Positions 1 through 8,165 of a DNA stretch of 52,380 bases are shown piece after piece. The stretch is taken from positions 1-52,380 of the forward strand of contig CAZHGD010000034.1 in assembly GCA_964531735.1 (NCBI GenBank). The letters run 5' to 3'. This stretch comes from CAZHGD01 sp964531735. GTDB taxonomy: Bacteria; Armatimonadota; UBA10988. Position 1 is the stretch's first letter. Every line of letters begins with the position of its first letter. A model generated the notes under the pieces. That model did no database searches and was not told where the DNA came from. It saw only the letters and a program-made list of their open reading frames with translations. Both the position numbers and the translations under genes were made by a program.

Positions 1-1440
1 CTGGCCGCCGCGGCGCGCGCCTGGCTGGCCCAGGCCCGCGCGCAGCGCGACGAGCCCGGCGCGTTCCTCGCCCACCGGCCCTTCATGAGCGCCGGACGCG
101 GCCTGCGCGGCCTGATCGCCGCCGCCGCCGGCTGGCAGTTGCAGCTTCAGGCTGACGACGACTGGCTGAGCCCGGCGACCCCGAAGCCGCTGCGCCTGGT
201 CGCCTGGCGCACGCCGGCGGCCGTCGCGCCCGCCACGCTCGAACTGGTGCCGCTCGGGCCGTGGCCGACCACCGTCACCACGCCGCCCGACGGCACCGGT
301 GGCTGGTCGGCATTCCCGGTCAAGGCGGCCCTCCGGGTGGGTGCCGTGACCGAGCGGACCGCGCCCGTGCTGGCCATCGCCGAGGCGCCCGTCGCCGGAC
401 AGACGGTGCCGCTTTGGGACCTGCGCTTGCTGGAAGCCGAGCGACCGCTCGAGTTGCGCCTGCCGACACGGCCGGTGCCGGTGGTGGCCGGACGGTCGCT
501 CGAGGCGCCGGTGACGGTGCGCAACTGGTCGCCACACGCCGGACAGGTCCGCCTGTCGGCCGAGGCACCGGCCGGCTGGACCGCCCGCCTGGAGCCCGGC
601 GAGGTGACCGCGCCGGCGCTGGCCGACACCACGGCGCGCCTGCGCGTCGCCGTACCGGCGGCCACGCCGCGCGGCCGGCAGGACCTGCCCGTGCTGGCCC
701 TCTGGAACGGCGCGGCGGAGGCTGGTGTGCCCGGCCTGTTGCCGGTCACCGTGGTGCCGGCGATGGAGCCGGTGAGCGCGAGCAGCGGACCGTGGACGCC
801 GCCGGCGGATGAGAACCTGGCGACCAACCGGCAGGAGGGCAGCTTCCAGATCTGGGCCACCGCGGGCGAGCGGCTGCAGATCGAGTTGCGCAACGTGCGC
901 GTGACCGTCTACACGAACTCGCTCACCTGGCAGTTGAAGGACGTCGACCTGAAGCCTTGGCGCAGCGGCACCATCCGGGTCGACCAGGCCGAGACCATCG
1001 ACCTGCCGGCGCCGGCCACCGGCGTCTACACGCTGGAAGTGGCGCCCGGCAGCGGCTCGGCGGTGGTCCGCATCGGCAACCGCGTGGCCGGTGAGGTGGC
1101 CGAGGCCAGCCGGCCGCTGCGGCTGTTCTGCAGCCGCATCCGGCGGTGTTTCTGGGTCCCGACCGGTGCCAGGGGCTTCCGCCTCGGTTACACTGATGGC
1201 GGACCGGACGAGACCGCTCGGTTCCGGATCACTTCGCCGACCGGTCGAGTCGCCCTCGACTACGAGGGCAACGGCAACGGGGCCGAGATGCCGGTCGAGG
1301 TGCGCAGCGGGGAGGACGGGCGGCTGTGGTGGCTGACCATCGAGCCGCGCCAGGATATGTCCTGCTGGTTGGCCGGCGACGTCACGCCGTGCCTGAGCAC
1401 GGCGCCCGAACGCGCGCTGCGCGAGGCGGGACAACGATAG
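1..1440 (+). CDS. Secreted/envelope protein with NEW3-like domain, 5' truncated
   Basis: The frame is open from base 1 with no start in the window, so only the last 479 codons are seen; it ends at TAG 1438-1440. Visible residues about 161-245 (VVAGRSLEAPVTVRNWSP, later PAGWTARLEPGEV and RLRVAVPAATPRG) look like the NEW3 beta-sandwich found next to NPCBM or alpha-galactosidase modules, which usually sits outside the cell. The following 230 residues look like beta-rich extracellular domain(s), including a stretch like pre-peptidase C-terminal domains (YTLEVAPGSGSAVVRIG). No catalytic motif is visible. It is followed 18 bases later by a GT2 gene on the same strand. The enzyme or binding role cannot be told without the missing N-terminus; the NEW3 reading is by pattern only. 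Confidence 0.6.
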   Translation: MAAAARAWLAQARAQRDEPGAFLAHRPFMSAGRGLRGLIAAAAGWQLQLQADDDWLSPATPKPLRLVAWRTPAAVAPATLELVPLGPWPTTVTTPPDGTGGWSAFPVKAALRVGAVTERTAPVLAIAEAPVAGQTVPLWDLRLLEAERPLELRLPTRPVPVVAGRSLEAPVTVRNWSPHAGQVRLSAEAPAGWTARLEPGEVTAPALADTTARLRVAVPAATPRGRQDLPVLALWNGAAEAGVPGLLPVTVVPAMEPVSASSGPWTPPADENLATNRQEGSFQIWATAGERLQIELRNVRVTVYTNSLTWQLKDVDLKPWRSGTIRVDQAETIDLPAPATGVYTLEVAPGSGSAVVRIGNRVAGEVAEASRPLRLFCSRIRRCFWVPTGARGFRLGYTDGGPDETARFRITSPTGRVALDYEGNGNGAEMPVEVRSGEDGRLWWLTIEPRQDMSCWLAGDVTPCLSTAPERALREAGQR

Positions 1441-1458
1441 AGAGGACTGACCGCCAAG

Positions 1459-2253
1459 ATGGCCTCACTGACCGTGGTGGTGATGACGTACAACGAGGCG
1501 CAGCGGATCGCCGACTGCATTCGGAGTTGCGCCGGCGCCGCCGATGAGGTGCTCGTGGTCGACTCCGAGAGCACCGACGACACGCGCGAGATCGCGGCCG
1601 GTCTGGGTGCCCGCGTGATCCGCCAGGCCTGGCCCGGACATGTCAAGCAGATGACCTACGGCTTCGAGCAGGCCTGCGGCGAGTGGGTCATGCAGTTGGA
1701 CGCCGATGAGCGCCTCAGTCCGCAACTGCGCGAGGAACTGCGCGAGACGCTGGCGTCGCCGCCGGCTGAGGTCGACGGCTACCGCGTCGACCGCGTCGAG
1801 GAGTTCCTCGGCCGGCGCATCCACTGCGGGCGGCACGGCCGCATTCTGCGCATTGCCCGCCGCGACCGCGTCTCGGTCGGCACGCCGCACGCGCACCCGC
1901 CCATGCTGGTGCCCGGTCGCACCGCTCGCCTCAGCGGCACGGTGCTCCACTGCGTCAACCAGCCGCTCGAGGAGCTGCTGCCCAAACTGACCCAGCGCGG
2001 CATCGTCGCCGCCGGCGACTACTGGGACCGCGGCCGGCGGGCCGGCGCCCTCGACCTGCTGTTCCAGCCGTTGCAGACATTCTTCCGGCTCTACGTCTGG
2101 AAGGGCGGCTTCCTCGACGGCGCGCCGGGCCTGGTCTTCTGCGGCATGCGCACGCACTACGCGTTCGTCCGCACGGCCTGGCTCTATGAGCAGACCAAGC
2201 TCGAAGCCCGGCGGCGCCGCGGACAGCTCAGCGACGAGCCCGCCAGCTCTTGA
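1459..2253 (+). CDS. Family 2 glycosyltransferase (WaaE/KdtX-like)
   Basis: A 264-residue GT-A fold transferase. The N-terminus reads LTVVVMTYNEAQRIADC, followed by VVDSESTDDT (33-42, nucleotide-sugar binding) and the metal-binding DADE at 81-84. The middle and C-terminal part (GGFLDGAPGLVFC, then a basic end) matches the WaaE/KdtX type of GT2, which adds a sugar to lipopolysaccharide core or another envelope glycan at the inner face of the membrane. There is no signal peptide or clear membrane helix. It starts 18 bases after the previous gene with a GAGAGGA-like ribosome site. Its stop codon overlaps the -35 box of the next promoter (2250). The GT2 family is certain; the acceptor is not known. 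Confidence 0.85.
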   Translation: MASLTVVVMTYNEAQRIADCIRSCAGAADEVLVVDSESTDDTREIAAGLGARVIRQAWPGHVKQMTYGFEQACGEWVMQLDADERLSPQLREELRETLASPPAEVDGYRVDRVEEFLGRRIHCGRHGRILRIARRDRVSVGTPHAHPPMLVPGRTARLSGTVLHCVNQPLEELLPKLTQRGIVAAGDYWDRGRRAGALDLLFQPLQTFFRLYVWKGGFLDGAPGLVFCGMRTHYAFVRTAWLYEQTKLEARRRRGQLSDEPASS

Positions 2254-2278
2254 CGCCGCTTGCCGCGTGCGGTATGTA
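2250..2278 (+). promoter_or_regulatory. Sigma-70-type promoter for the propeller-chaperone operon
   Basis: TTGACG (2250-2255), a 17-base spacer and TATGTA (2273-2278). The -35 box overlaps the stop codon of the upstream glycosyltransferase (TGA 2251-2253). The predicted start of transcription near 2285 leaves a leader of about 45 bases before the ATG at 2330. Confidence 0.6.
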
Positions 2279-2329
2279 GTCCGCGCGCGGCCCCAGCTTA
2301 CGCTGCGAGTGCTGGCGCGGGAGGTTGCG

Positions 2330-3739
2330 ATGCGGCGGTATCGCGCGGCGTATTGTCTGGTCGCCCTGCTCGGTCCGGTGCTGGCCCTGGCCCAGCCGGC
2401 CCCGCTGCCGGATCCTGGGGCCGCGCAACCGCCCGGCAACGAGCCGGGCCCAGCCAAGACCGTCTGGGCGGTGCCGTCGAACATGCTCCTCGCGCTGGAG
2501 CCGCTGCTGCGCCGCGGCCTGGTGCTGCTCCAGCGTGGCGCGCCGGCCGGGCCGCACGGGCTGGTGCTGGTCAAGCATGACACCGGCGAGGTGCTCTGGG
2601 CCATCAACGTCGGCGGCTCGGTCGACTCGGTCAACGTCGCCGGTGAGATGCTGGTGGTCGCGCTGCGCGACCGCGTCGTCGGCGTCTCCATCGCCGATGG
2701 CAGCATCGTCTGGAAGCAACCGCTGTCCTTCCCGATGGACAACGGCGGCGCGGTGCCGCCGCAGTTCGGGCAGATGCAATGGTTCGCCGACCGCACCTTG
2801 GCCGGCCAAGGCATCGGCGGCGGGCTGGCCACTGCCGGCGACCGGTTCTTCCTCTGCGTGCTCGGCACCGTCTACGGCGGTGACGCCAAGACCGGCACCA
2901 TCCTCTGGCAGCGCAAGCTCTGCTTCCGACTGTCCTTCCCGCTGCTGCCCTGCGGCGATGCCGTGCTGGCCGCCACCGGCGACAAGGGCTACGGCCTGCT
3001 CAACGCCGCCGACGGCAAGGTGCTCTGGGGCCAGAACGTCAACAACGTGACCTTCCTCAAGGTCATTGGCGACGACGTCTACGCCGGCACCATGAAGCAG
3101 TTGGTGCGCCACGAGGCCGCCACCGGCAAGGTGCTCTGGACCGCGTCGACCACCGTCGAACCGACCATGCAGTTGACGGCCGTCGGTGACCGTCTGGTCG
3201 TCCAGGCCTCGCATCAGGTGGCCATCCTCGCCCGCGATAGTGGCCAGAAGCTGTGGGACGCCGAGACCGGCAATCTGCACACGGCGCTGCGCGAGGGCCT
3301 GCTGTGCTACCGGGCCGCCAAGGCCGGTCCGGTGACCTGCGTCAACGTGGCCGACAACACCGTGCGGTGGCAAGTGGCCTTCAAGGACACGCAGATCTGG
3401 TCGCTGCACGCCGGCGGCAAGGTGCTGGTGGTGATGAACCCGGGCGCCTTGTACGGGTTCGGGCTGGCCGACGGCAAGCTGCTCTGGTCGCGCGGCGGCA
3501 AGCCGGGCGAGCTCTACGACAGCGCGTCGTGGGCCAACGACGACAGCGCCGTGTACGTTCACCTGGTCTCCGAGACCCGCGGGTTCGACCTGCAGACCGG
3601 CGCTTGGGTGCTCCGCGTGCCGGGCAGGTTCTTCTTCACGCACTGGATGCGCGTCATGCACCAGACGCTCTTCATGCACAGTGGCGCCGCCGGTGGCGAC
3701 CTGGCCCTGATGGCGATACCCTTGGTGGCGGCGCCCTGA
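2330..3739 (+). CDS. Secreted PQQ-type beta-propeller protein
   Basis: 469 residues. The ATG at 2330 is chosen because it has GGGAGG at the right distance and opens a clear signal peptide (RRYRAAYCLVALLGPVLALAQP); the longer open frame to 2186 overlaps the glycosyltransferase. The mature part is a series of PQQ-like blades ending in G-x-x-L/V-W (GEVLWAINVG, GTILWQRKLC, GKVLWGQNVN, GKVLWTASTT, GQKLWDAETG, GKLLWSRGG). Such propellers in BamB or PQQ dehydrogenases serve as scaffolds or enzymes in the periplasm; catalytic PQQ or metal ligands cannot be recognised here, so a structural or binding role is more likely. It is 30 bases ahead of the GrpE-like gene and probably heads that operon. Confidence 0.85.
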   Translation: MRRYRAAYCLVALLGPVLALAQPAPLPDPGAAQPPGNEPGPAKTVWAVPSNMLLALEPLLRRGLVLLQRGAPAGPHGLVLVKHDTGEVLWAINVGGSVDSVNVAGEMLVVALRDRVVGVSIADGSIVWKQPLSFPMDNGGAVPPQFGQMQWFADRTLAGQGIGGGLATAGDRFFLCVLGTVYGGDAKTGTILWQRKLCFRLSFPLLPCGDAVLAATGDKGYGLLNAADGKVLWGQNVNNVTFLKVIGDDVYAGTMKQLVRHEAATGKVLWTASTTVEPTMQLTAVGDRLVVQASHQVAILARDSGQKLWDAETGNLHTALREGLLCYRAAKAGPVTCVNVADNTVRWQVAFKDTQIWSLHAGGKVLVVMNPGALYGFGLADGKLLWSRGGKPGELYDSASWANDDSAVYVHLVSETRGFDLQTGAWVLRVPGRFFFTHWMRVMHQTLFMHSGAAGGDLALMAIPLVAAP

Positions 3740-3769
3740 GTCCGCCGGCGCCGCGGGAGCGAAGGCACC

Positions 3770-4276
3770 ATGGCCTGGTTCATCGGGTGGCGCCGGCAGC
3801 GCGCGGAAAGCCAGGATCACACCGACTGCCTGCGGCGCGAGCAGGCCCTGCGCCTGGACGGCTTGGAGCTGCGCGAGCGCGTAGCGCACCTCCAAGCCGA
3901 CCTGGAGCGCGAGCGCCGGGCCCAGACGGCGCAGGTGAGCGACCGCGTCACCGCGCAACTGACGCCGCTGATGGCGGCCGTGGCGGTACCGGCGGCGCAA
4001 CTGGTCGCTCAGACGGCGCTCGCCGAGGCGGGCCGCGACGTCGCCGCCCGCGATGTGTTGGCGGTGGCGCGCCGCCTGGTCACGGCGCTGGAGGCCGCCG
4101 GGCTCAGCCTGGTCGGCACGCCCGGTGACGCGGTGACGTACGACCCCGACCGGCACGAGCCGTTGAGTCGTGAAGGCCACCTGTCGCCCGGCGATGTCGT
4201 CGTGGTCCGGTTGCCCGCGGTACACTGGCAGGGGCAGGTGCTGTGCCGCGCAGGGGTGATGGCGCGCGACGATTGA
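3770..4276 (+). CDS. GrpE-like nucleotide exchange factor
   Basis: 168 residues, ATG preceded by GAAGG. Residues about 22-60 are highly charged heptads (LRREQALRLDGLELRERV) that predict a coiled coil, as in the long helix of GrpE. The C-terminal third carries a degenerate GrpE beta-domain signature: YDPDRHEPL (124-132), GDVVVVRLP (141-149) and QGQVLCRAGVMA (154-165), comparable to FDPxxHEA...G..LRPAxV of classical GrpE. The next gene, 21 bases on, codes an Hsp70, the natural partner, so a role in ADP release from that Hsp70 is a sound inference. It differs strongly from housekeeping GrpE and is probably a dedicated paralogue. No DnaJ gene is in the window. Confidence 0.7.
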   Translation: MAWFIGWRRQRAESQDHTDCLRREQALRLDGLELRERVAHLQADLERERRAQTAQVSDRVTAQLTPLMAAVAVPAAQLVAQTALAEAGRDVAARDVLAVARRLVTALEAAGLSLVGTPGDAVTYDPDRHEPLSREGHLSPGDVVVVRLPAVHWQGQVLCRAGVMARDD

Positions 4277-4297
4277 GCAACGTGGGACGGAGTAGCG

Positions 4298-5893
4298 ATG
4301 CCTGGGCGTCTGGCGGTGGACTTCGGCACGTCGAACACGGTCGTGGCCGTCTGGGACGAGGGCGCGGGCGAGGCGCTGACCTGGCGCGTACCCGACTACG
4401 GTGAGCCGGCGGCGGGCGCCGGTGCCGAGCCGGTGTGGCTGGTGCCCTCGCTGATCACCTATGAGAGCCAGCGCATCCGCTGGCTCGGCCGTCAGGTGGC
4501 CGAGCGGCAGTGCCTGCACGCGCCCGGCGCGTTCCGCTGGATGAAGCGCTACATCGCCAACCGCAGTCCGCTGCGGCGTCGCGTCGACGGCCAGGAGATC
4601 ACGCCGTTCCAGGCCGGCGCCGACTTCCTGTCCGCCGTGTTGACCGTGGCCCACACCGAACTGGGTATCGGCGAGGACGAAGTGGCCCTGACCGTGCCGG
4701 TCGAGGCCTATGAGCACTACCAGGACTGGCTCGGGCAGGCTGCCGAACAGGCGGGGATCCAGCGCTACCGGCTGATCGACGAGGCCTCAGCCGCGGCCTT
4801 CGGCTACGGCACGGCCACGCGCGAGGGCCAGGTGCAGCTCGTGTTCGACTTCGGCGGCGGCACGCTCGATGTGGCCGTGGTGCGGCTGTCGGCCGAGACC
4901 GGGCCCGGCGGCCGGCGGGGCCGCGTCTTGGGCAAGGCCGGCGCCGAGTTGGGCGGCACCGCGCTCGACGGCTGGCTGTTCGAGCACGTCTTGCGCGTCA
5001 ACGGGCGCGCTGACTCAGACGACACGGTCCGCCGCCTGAGCCACGCGCTGCTGTGCGACTGCGAGCGGGCGAAGCAGACGCTCTCGTTCCAGCCGCGCGC
5101 CAGCATCGGCGTCATCGACCCGGACACCGGCGCCGTGCTCGGCGCGGCGTTGACCCGCGAGCAGTTCGAGGCGCTGCTCGACGAGCACGACGCGCTCGCG
5201 ACCATCGACCGTACCGTGCGCCGCGCGCTGAACGCCGCGCGTGACAGCGGCTATGACGAGAGCGCCGTCGAAGCCGTGCTGATGATTGGCGGCGGCAGTC
5301 ACATCCCGTGTGTCCAGAAGCTGCTGCAGCGCATGTTCGGCCGTGAGCGCGTCCACTTCGCGCGGCCGTTCGACGCGGTCGCCTGCGGCGCCGCGGCGTT
5401 CGTGGCCGGCGGCGACCTGTGCGACCACATCCAGCACGACTACGCCGTGCGGCACGTGCTGCCGCGCACCAGCGAGTACGGCTACCAGCCGCTGGTGGCC
5501 AAGGGCACACCCTACCCGACCACCGAGCCGGTCCGCCGGCTGACCATCAAGGCCACCTACGAGCAGCAGCGGCAGCTCGGCCTGGCGGTGTTCGAGGTGG
5601 GCGAGTCCGCCCACGGTGACGGCGCGACGGCGGCGCTGGAACTGGTGTGGGACCCGTCGGGTGCGGCGCGGCTGGCCAGCCCGACCGCCGATGACCTGGA
5701 GCGGCGCACCTACTACTGGGTCAACGAGCACTCACCGACCTTCCTGACGGCCGAACCGCCGGCCGACAAAGGCGAGGCGCGGTTCGAGGTGGCTTTCGGC
5801 ATCGACGCCAACAAGCGCCTGCTGGTCACCGCGCGCGACTTGCGCACCGGCCGGTTGGTCCTCAAGGACCAGCCTGTCGTCAAACTGACCTGA
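4298..5893 (+). CDS. Short, lidless Hsp70 (DnaK-like) chaperone
   Basis: 531 residues against about 610-640 for DnaK. The actin-like ATPase domain fills about residues 1-375: phosphate 1 LAVDFGTSNTVVAV (5-18), the LTVPVEAYEHYQ segment, IDEASAAAFGYG, phosphate 2 FDFGGGTLDVAVV (near 182-194) and the adenosine loop LMIGGGSHIPCVQ (near 328). The rest, ending in RLLVTARDLRTG and a few more residues, matches the substrate-binding beta-sandwich (DnaK: LNVSAKDK.TG). The alpha-helical lid and acidic tail are absent. This implies an ATP-driven binder with fast or unusual client exchange. It lies between a GrpE-like gene and DUF1257/DUF2997/Ycf46 genes with gaps of 21 and 9 bases. Confidence 0.92.
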   Translation: MPGRLAVDFGTSNTVVAVWDEGAGEALTWRVPDYGEPAAGAGAEPVWLVPSLITYESQRIRWLGRQVAERQCLHAPGAFRWMKRYIANRSPLRRRVDGQEITPFQAGADFLSAVLTVAHTELGIGEDEVALTVPVEAYEHYQDWLGQAAEQAGIQRYRLIDEASAAAFGYGTATREGQVQLVFDFGGGTLDVAVVRLSAETGPGGRRGRVLGKAGAELGGTALDGWLFEHVLRVNGRADSDDTVRRLSHALLCDCERAKQTLSFQPRASIGVIDPDTGAVLGAALTREQFEALLDEHDALATIDRTVRRALNAARDSGYDESAVEAVLMIGGGSHIPCVQKLLQRMFGRERVHFARPFDAVACGAAAFVAGGDLCDHIQHDYAVRHVLPRTSEYGYQPLVAKGTPYPTTEPVRRLTIKATYEQQRQLGLAVFEVGESAHGDGATAALELVWDPSGAARLASPTADDLERRTYYWVNEHSPTFLTAEPPADKGEARFEVAFGIDANKRLLVTARDLRTGRLVLKDQPVVKLT

Positions 5894-5902
5894 GGGAGCG
5901 CG

Positions 5903-6286
5903 ATGTCTCACTTCACCACGTTGCAGACGCGGCTCACCGCACGCGAGGACCTGCTGGCGGCGCTACGCGACCTGGGCTATGCGCCCGAGGTCGGCGCGCT
6001 CCGCATCCGCGGCTACGCCGGCCAGACCACCCCGGTCGAGATTGCGGTGAAGACCGACCAGCCTGGCTACGATCTCGGCTTCCGCCGCGCCGGTGACAGC
6101 TACGAACTCGTCGCCGACTGGTATGGCCTGCCCGACCTCGACGCGGAGTCGCTGCTGCGCCAGGTGACCCAACGCTATGCCTGCCGAGCCGCCCTGCGGA
6201 CGCTCGGCGAGCAGGGCTTCAGCCTGGCCAGTGAGACGGTCGCCGATGACGGCGGCGTGCATCTGGTCCTGCGGCGCCTGGTCTGA
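5903..6286 (+). CDS. DUF1257 / Ycf35 family protein
   Basis: 127 residues. The start MSHFTTLQTRL, the block IRGYAGQTTPVEIAVKT, then GYDLGFRRAGDSYELVADW, LRQVTQRYA and the C-terminal GVHLVLRRLV follow the Ycf35 (DUF1257) family, known from plastid and cyanobacterial genomes and some other bacteria. It is small and soluble with no signal peptide. The molecular function of the family is unknown to me. Here it sits 9 bases after the Hsp70 gene and 11 bases before the DUF2997 gene; the pairing of DUF1257, DUF2997 and an AAA+ protein suggests parts of one complex. Confidence 0.88.
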   Translation: MSHFTTLQTRLTAREDLLAALRDLGYAPEVGALRIRGYAGQTTPVEIAVKTDQPGYDLGFRRAGDSYELVADWYGLPDLDAESLLRQVTQRYACRAALRTLGEQGFSLASETVADDGGVHLVLRRLV

Positions 6287-6297
6287 CGGAGGGCGGC

Positions 6298-6507
6298 ATG
6301 GAACTGCACGAGATTGAGGTCATCGTGGACGCCGACGGCCAGGTACGCCTGGAGGTGCGCGGTGTCAAGGGCGAAGCCTGCCTGGCGGCCACCGCGGCGC
6401 TCGAACAGGCACTCGGCGGCTGCATCGTCCGCCGCGAGTTGACCGCCGAGGCCAGCGAGCCGGCCACCGAGGCCGACGCCACGCAGTGGCTCGGCGGCAG
6501 GAACTGA
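6298..6507 (+). CDS. DUF2997 family small protein
   Basis: 69 residues. The pattern IEVIVDADGQVRLEVRGVKGEACLAATAALEQALGG (about 6-41, given here only as a pattern of I/V-x-x-D-G-x-V...V-x-G-x-K-G-x-x-C...L-E-x-x-L-G) is that of DUF2997, a short protein often coded beside DUF1257. The single conserved Cys (near residue 27) in KGEAC could be functional. The start ATG is preceded by GGAGG at 6288. Soluble, function unknown; likely a small partner of the Ycf35-like protein or the AAA+ ATPase that follows 12 bases later. Confidence 0.82.
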   Translation: MELHEIEVIVDADGQVRLEVRGVKGEACLAATAALEQALGGCIVRRELTAEASEPATEADATQWLGGRN

Positions 6508-6519
6508 GTAGGCGTCGCC

Positions 6520-8061
6520 ATGGAGTTCACCCAGGAGCTGGAGCTGCACCTGCGCGCCCGGTGTACCTTGCTGGTGGTGGTCACCATCGAGGAGGAGCGC
6601 GCCCTCGCCGCCATCGACGAGGTCTGTCGGCGTAGCCGGCGGCCGTGCTACCTGTGGACGGTGGCCGAAGGGTTCCGCGCGGTGACTCCGGCCGACGCGG
6701 CCGCACCGGTGGCCAAAGACCCCATCGCGGCCCTCGAGCAGAGCGAGCAACACGACAGCGACGCGCTGTTCGTGCTGGCCGACTTCCATGAGCCCTGGAC
6801 GAACGCCGTCGTGCGCCGCAAGCTCCGTTCGGTGGCGCAACGCTTGCGCTTCACGCGCAAGGCGCTGGTGGTCATCACACCGCAGGCCAAGCTGCCTGAC
6901 GAGCTGCGCGATGACGCGGTGCTGCTGGAGCTGCCGCCACCGGGCCCCAGTGAACTCGAAGCCGTGCTCGACCGGCTGGCCGGTTCGCCCGCGGTGCCGT
7001 CGCGCCTCACGCCACTCGGGCGCGAGAAGCTCGTCCAGGCGGCCTTGGGGCTGACCGCCGCGCAGGCCCAGCGCGTGTTCGCCAAGGCCGTAGTGCGCGA
7101 TGGCGGCCTCGACGACCGGGCCATCGGCCTGGTGACCGAGGAGAAGAAGCAGATCATCCGCGAGAGCCAGGCGCTGGAGTTCTTTGCGGTGACCGAGACC
7201 GTCGATGACGTCGGCGGCTTGGCGCAGCTCAAGGAGTGGCTCCGCTTGCGCGAGCGCGCGTTCACGCAGGAGGCCCGCGACTATGGCCTACCGGCGCCGA
7301 AGGGCCTGGCGTTGATCGGCATCCCCGGCACCGGCAAGAGCCTCACGGCGAAGATGATCGGTGGGCTCTGGCGACTGCCGTTGCTCCGACTCGACGTCGG
7401 CGCGCTGTTCGGCAGCCTGGTGGGTCAGTCCGAAGAGCAGGCCCGCCGTGCCCTGCGGCTGGCGGAGACCGTGGCGCCGTGCCTCTTGTGGATTGATGAG
7501 GTCGAGAAGGCGCTGGCCTCGGGCGGACTCGACGGGGGGACCAGCCAGCGCGTCTTCGGCGCCATTCTGACCTGGATGCAGGAGAAGACCGCGCCGGTGT
7601 TCGTGGTGGCTACGGCCAACGAGGTCGCGGCGCTGCCGCCCGAGTTGCTCCGGCGCGGGCGGTTCGACGAGATCTTCTTCCTCGACCTGCCCACCGCCGA
7701 GGAACGCCGCGACATCTTCCGGGTACACCTGAGCAAGCGCCGGCGGCTGGTCGCCGACTTCGATCTGGACCAACTGGCGTCAGCCAGTGAGGGCTACGTC
7801 GGCGCGGAGATCGAGCAGGCGGTGATCGACGCGTTGGTGCTGGGCTTCAACGCCGGTCGCGAGTTGACCACGGAGGATGTGCTAGCGACGCTGGCCCGCC
7901 AGGTGCCGCTGTCCGTCTCGCAGCGCGAGGCGGTGCAGCACTTGCGCCGCTGGCTGCACGAGGGGCGCGCGCAGTCGGCGTCGTATCCGGACGCGGCGGC
8001 TGCCGCAGCCGGCTTCGTGCCGGTGGCCGGCGGGCCAGGCGCGCCGACGGCACAGCGTTGA
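6520..8061 (+). CDS. Ycf46-like AAA+ ATPase
   Basis: 513 residues. Residues 1-210 form a non-catalytic N-terminal domain (TLLVVVTIEEERALAAI at the start) typical of Ycf46 proteins. The AAA+ module follows: Walker A GIPGTGKS (267-274), Walker B CLLWIDEVEK (321-330, D326/E327), sensor 1 FVVATANE, arginine-finger region LLRRGRFDE (385-393) and a C-terminal helical lid with sensor 2-like GYVGAEIEQAVIDA. The tail is Ala/Gly-rich. It is cytosolic, with no membrane helix. Ycf46 proteins are reported mainly from algal plastids and cyanobacteria; here the gene closes an operon with Hsp70, GrpE-like, DUF1257 and DUF2997 genes, suggesting an ATP-driven remodelling step. The promoter of the next gene overlaps its stop codon. 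Confidence 0.9.
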   Translation: MEFTQELELHLRARCTLLVVVTIEEERALAAIDEVCRRSRRPCYLWTVAEGFRAVTPADAAAPVAKDPIAALEQSEQHDSDALFVLADFHEPWTNAVVRRKLRSVAQRLRFTRKALVVITPQAKLPDELRDDAVLLELPPPGPSELEAVLDRLAGSPAVPSRLTPLGREKLVQAALGLTAAQAQRVFAKAVVRDGGLDDRAIGLVTEEKKQIIRESQALEFFAVTETVDDVGGLAQLKEWLRLRERAFTQEARDYGLPAPKGLALIGIPGTGKSLTAKMIGGLWRLPLLRLDVGALFGSLVGQSEEQARRALRLAETVAPCLLWIDEVEKALASGGLDGGTSQRVFGAILTWMQEKTAPVFVVATANEVAALPPELLRRGRFDEIFFLDLPTAEERRDIFRVHLSKRRRLVADFDLDQLASASEGYVGAEIEQAVIDALVLGFNAGRELTTEDVLATLARQVPLSVSQREAVQHLRRWLHEGRAQSASYPDAAAAAAGFVPVAGGPGAPTAQR

Positions 8062-8086
8062 CGCGAATTGGCCGGCTGTCTATACT
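8058..8086 (+). promoter_or_regulatory. Sigma-70-type promoter for the ECF sigma operon
   Basis: TTGACG (8058-8063), a 17-base spacer and TATACT (8081-8086), close to consensus. The -35 box overlaps the TGA (8059-8061) of the AAA+ gene. Predicted leader about 70 bases, with AAGGAG at 8154-8159 ahead of the GTG start. Confidence 0.75.
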
Positions 8087-8165
8087 GCGCGCCGGGCGCG
8101 AACGGGGCGGCCACCGACCGGTGGGAACTCTGCGCGGCCGTTGTGCGCTCTAGAAGGAGACGGTG

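Noticed and set aside
2228..4717. 829-codon open frame on the minus strand
   Set aside because: Antisense to the propeller, GrpE-like and Hsp70 genes, with biased composition and no ribosome site.
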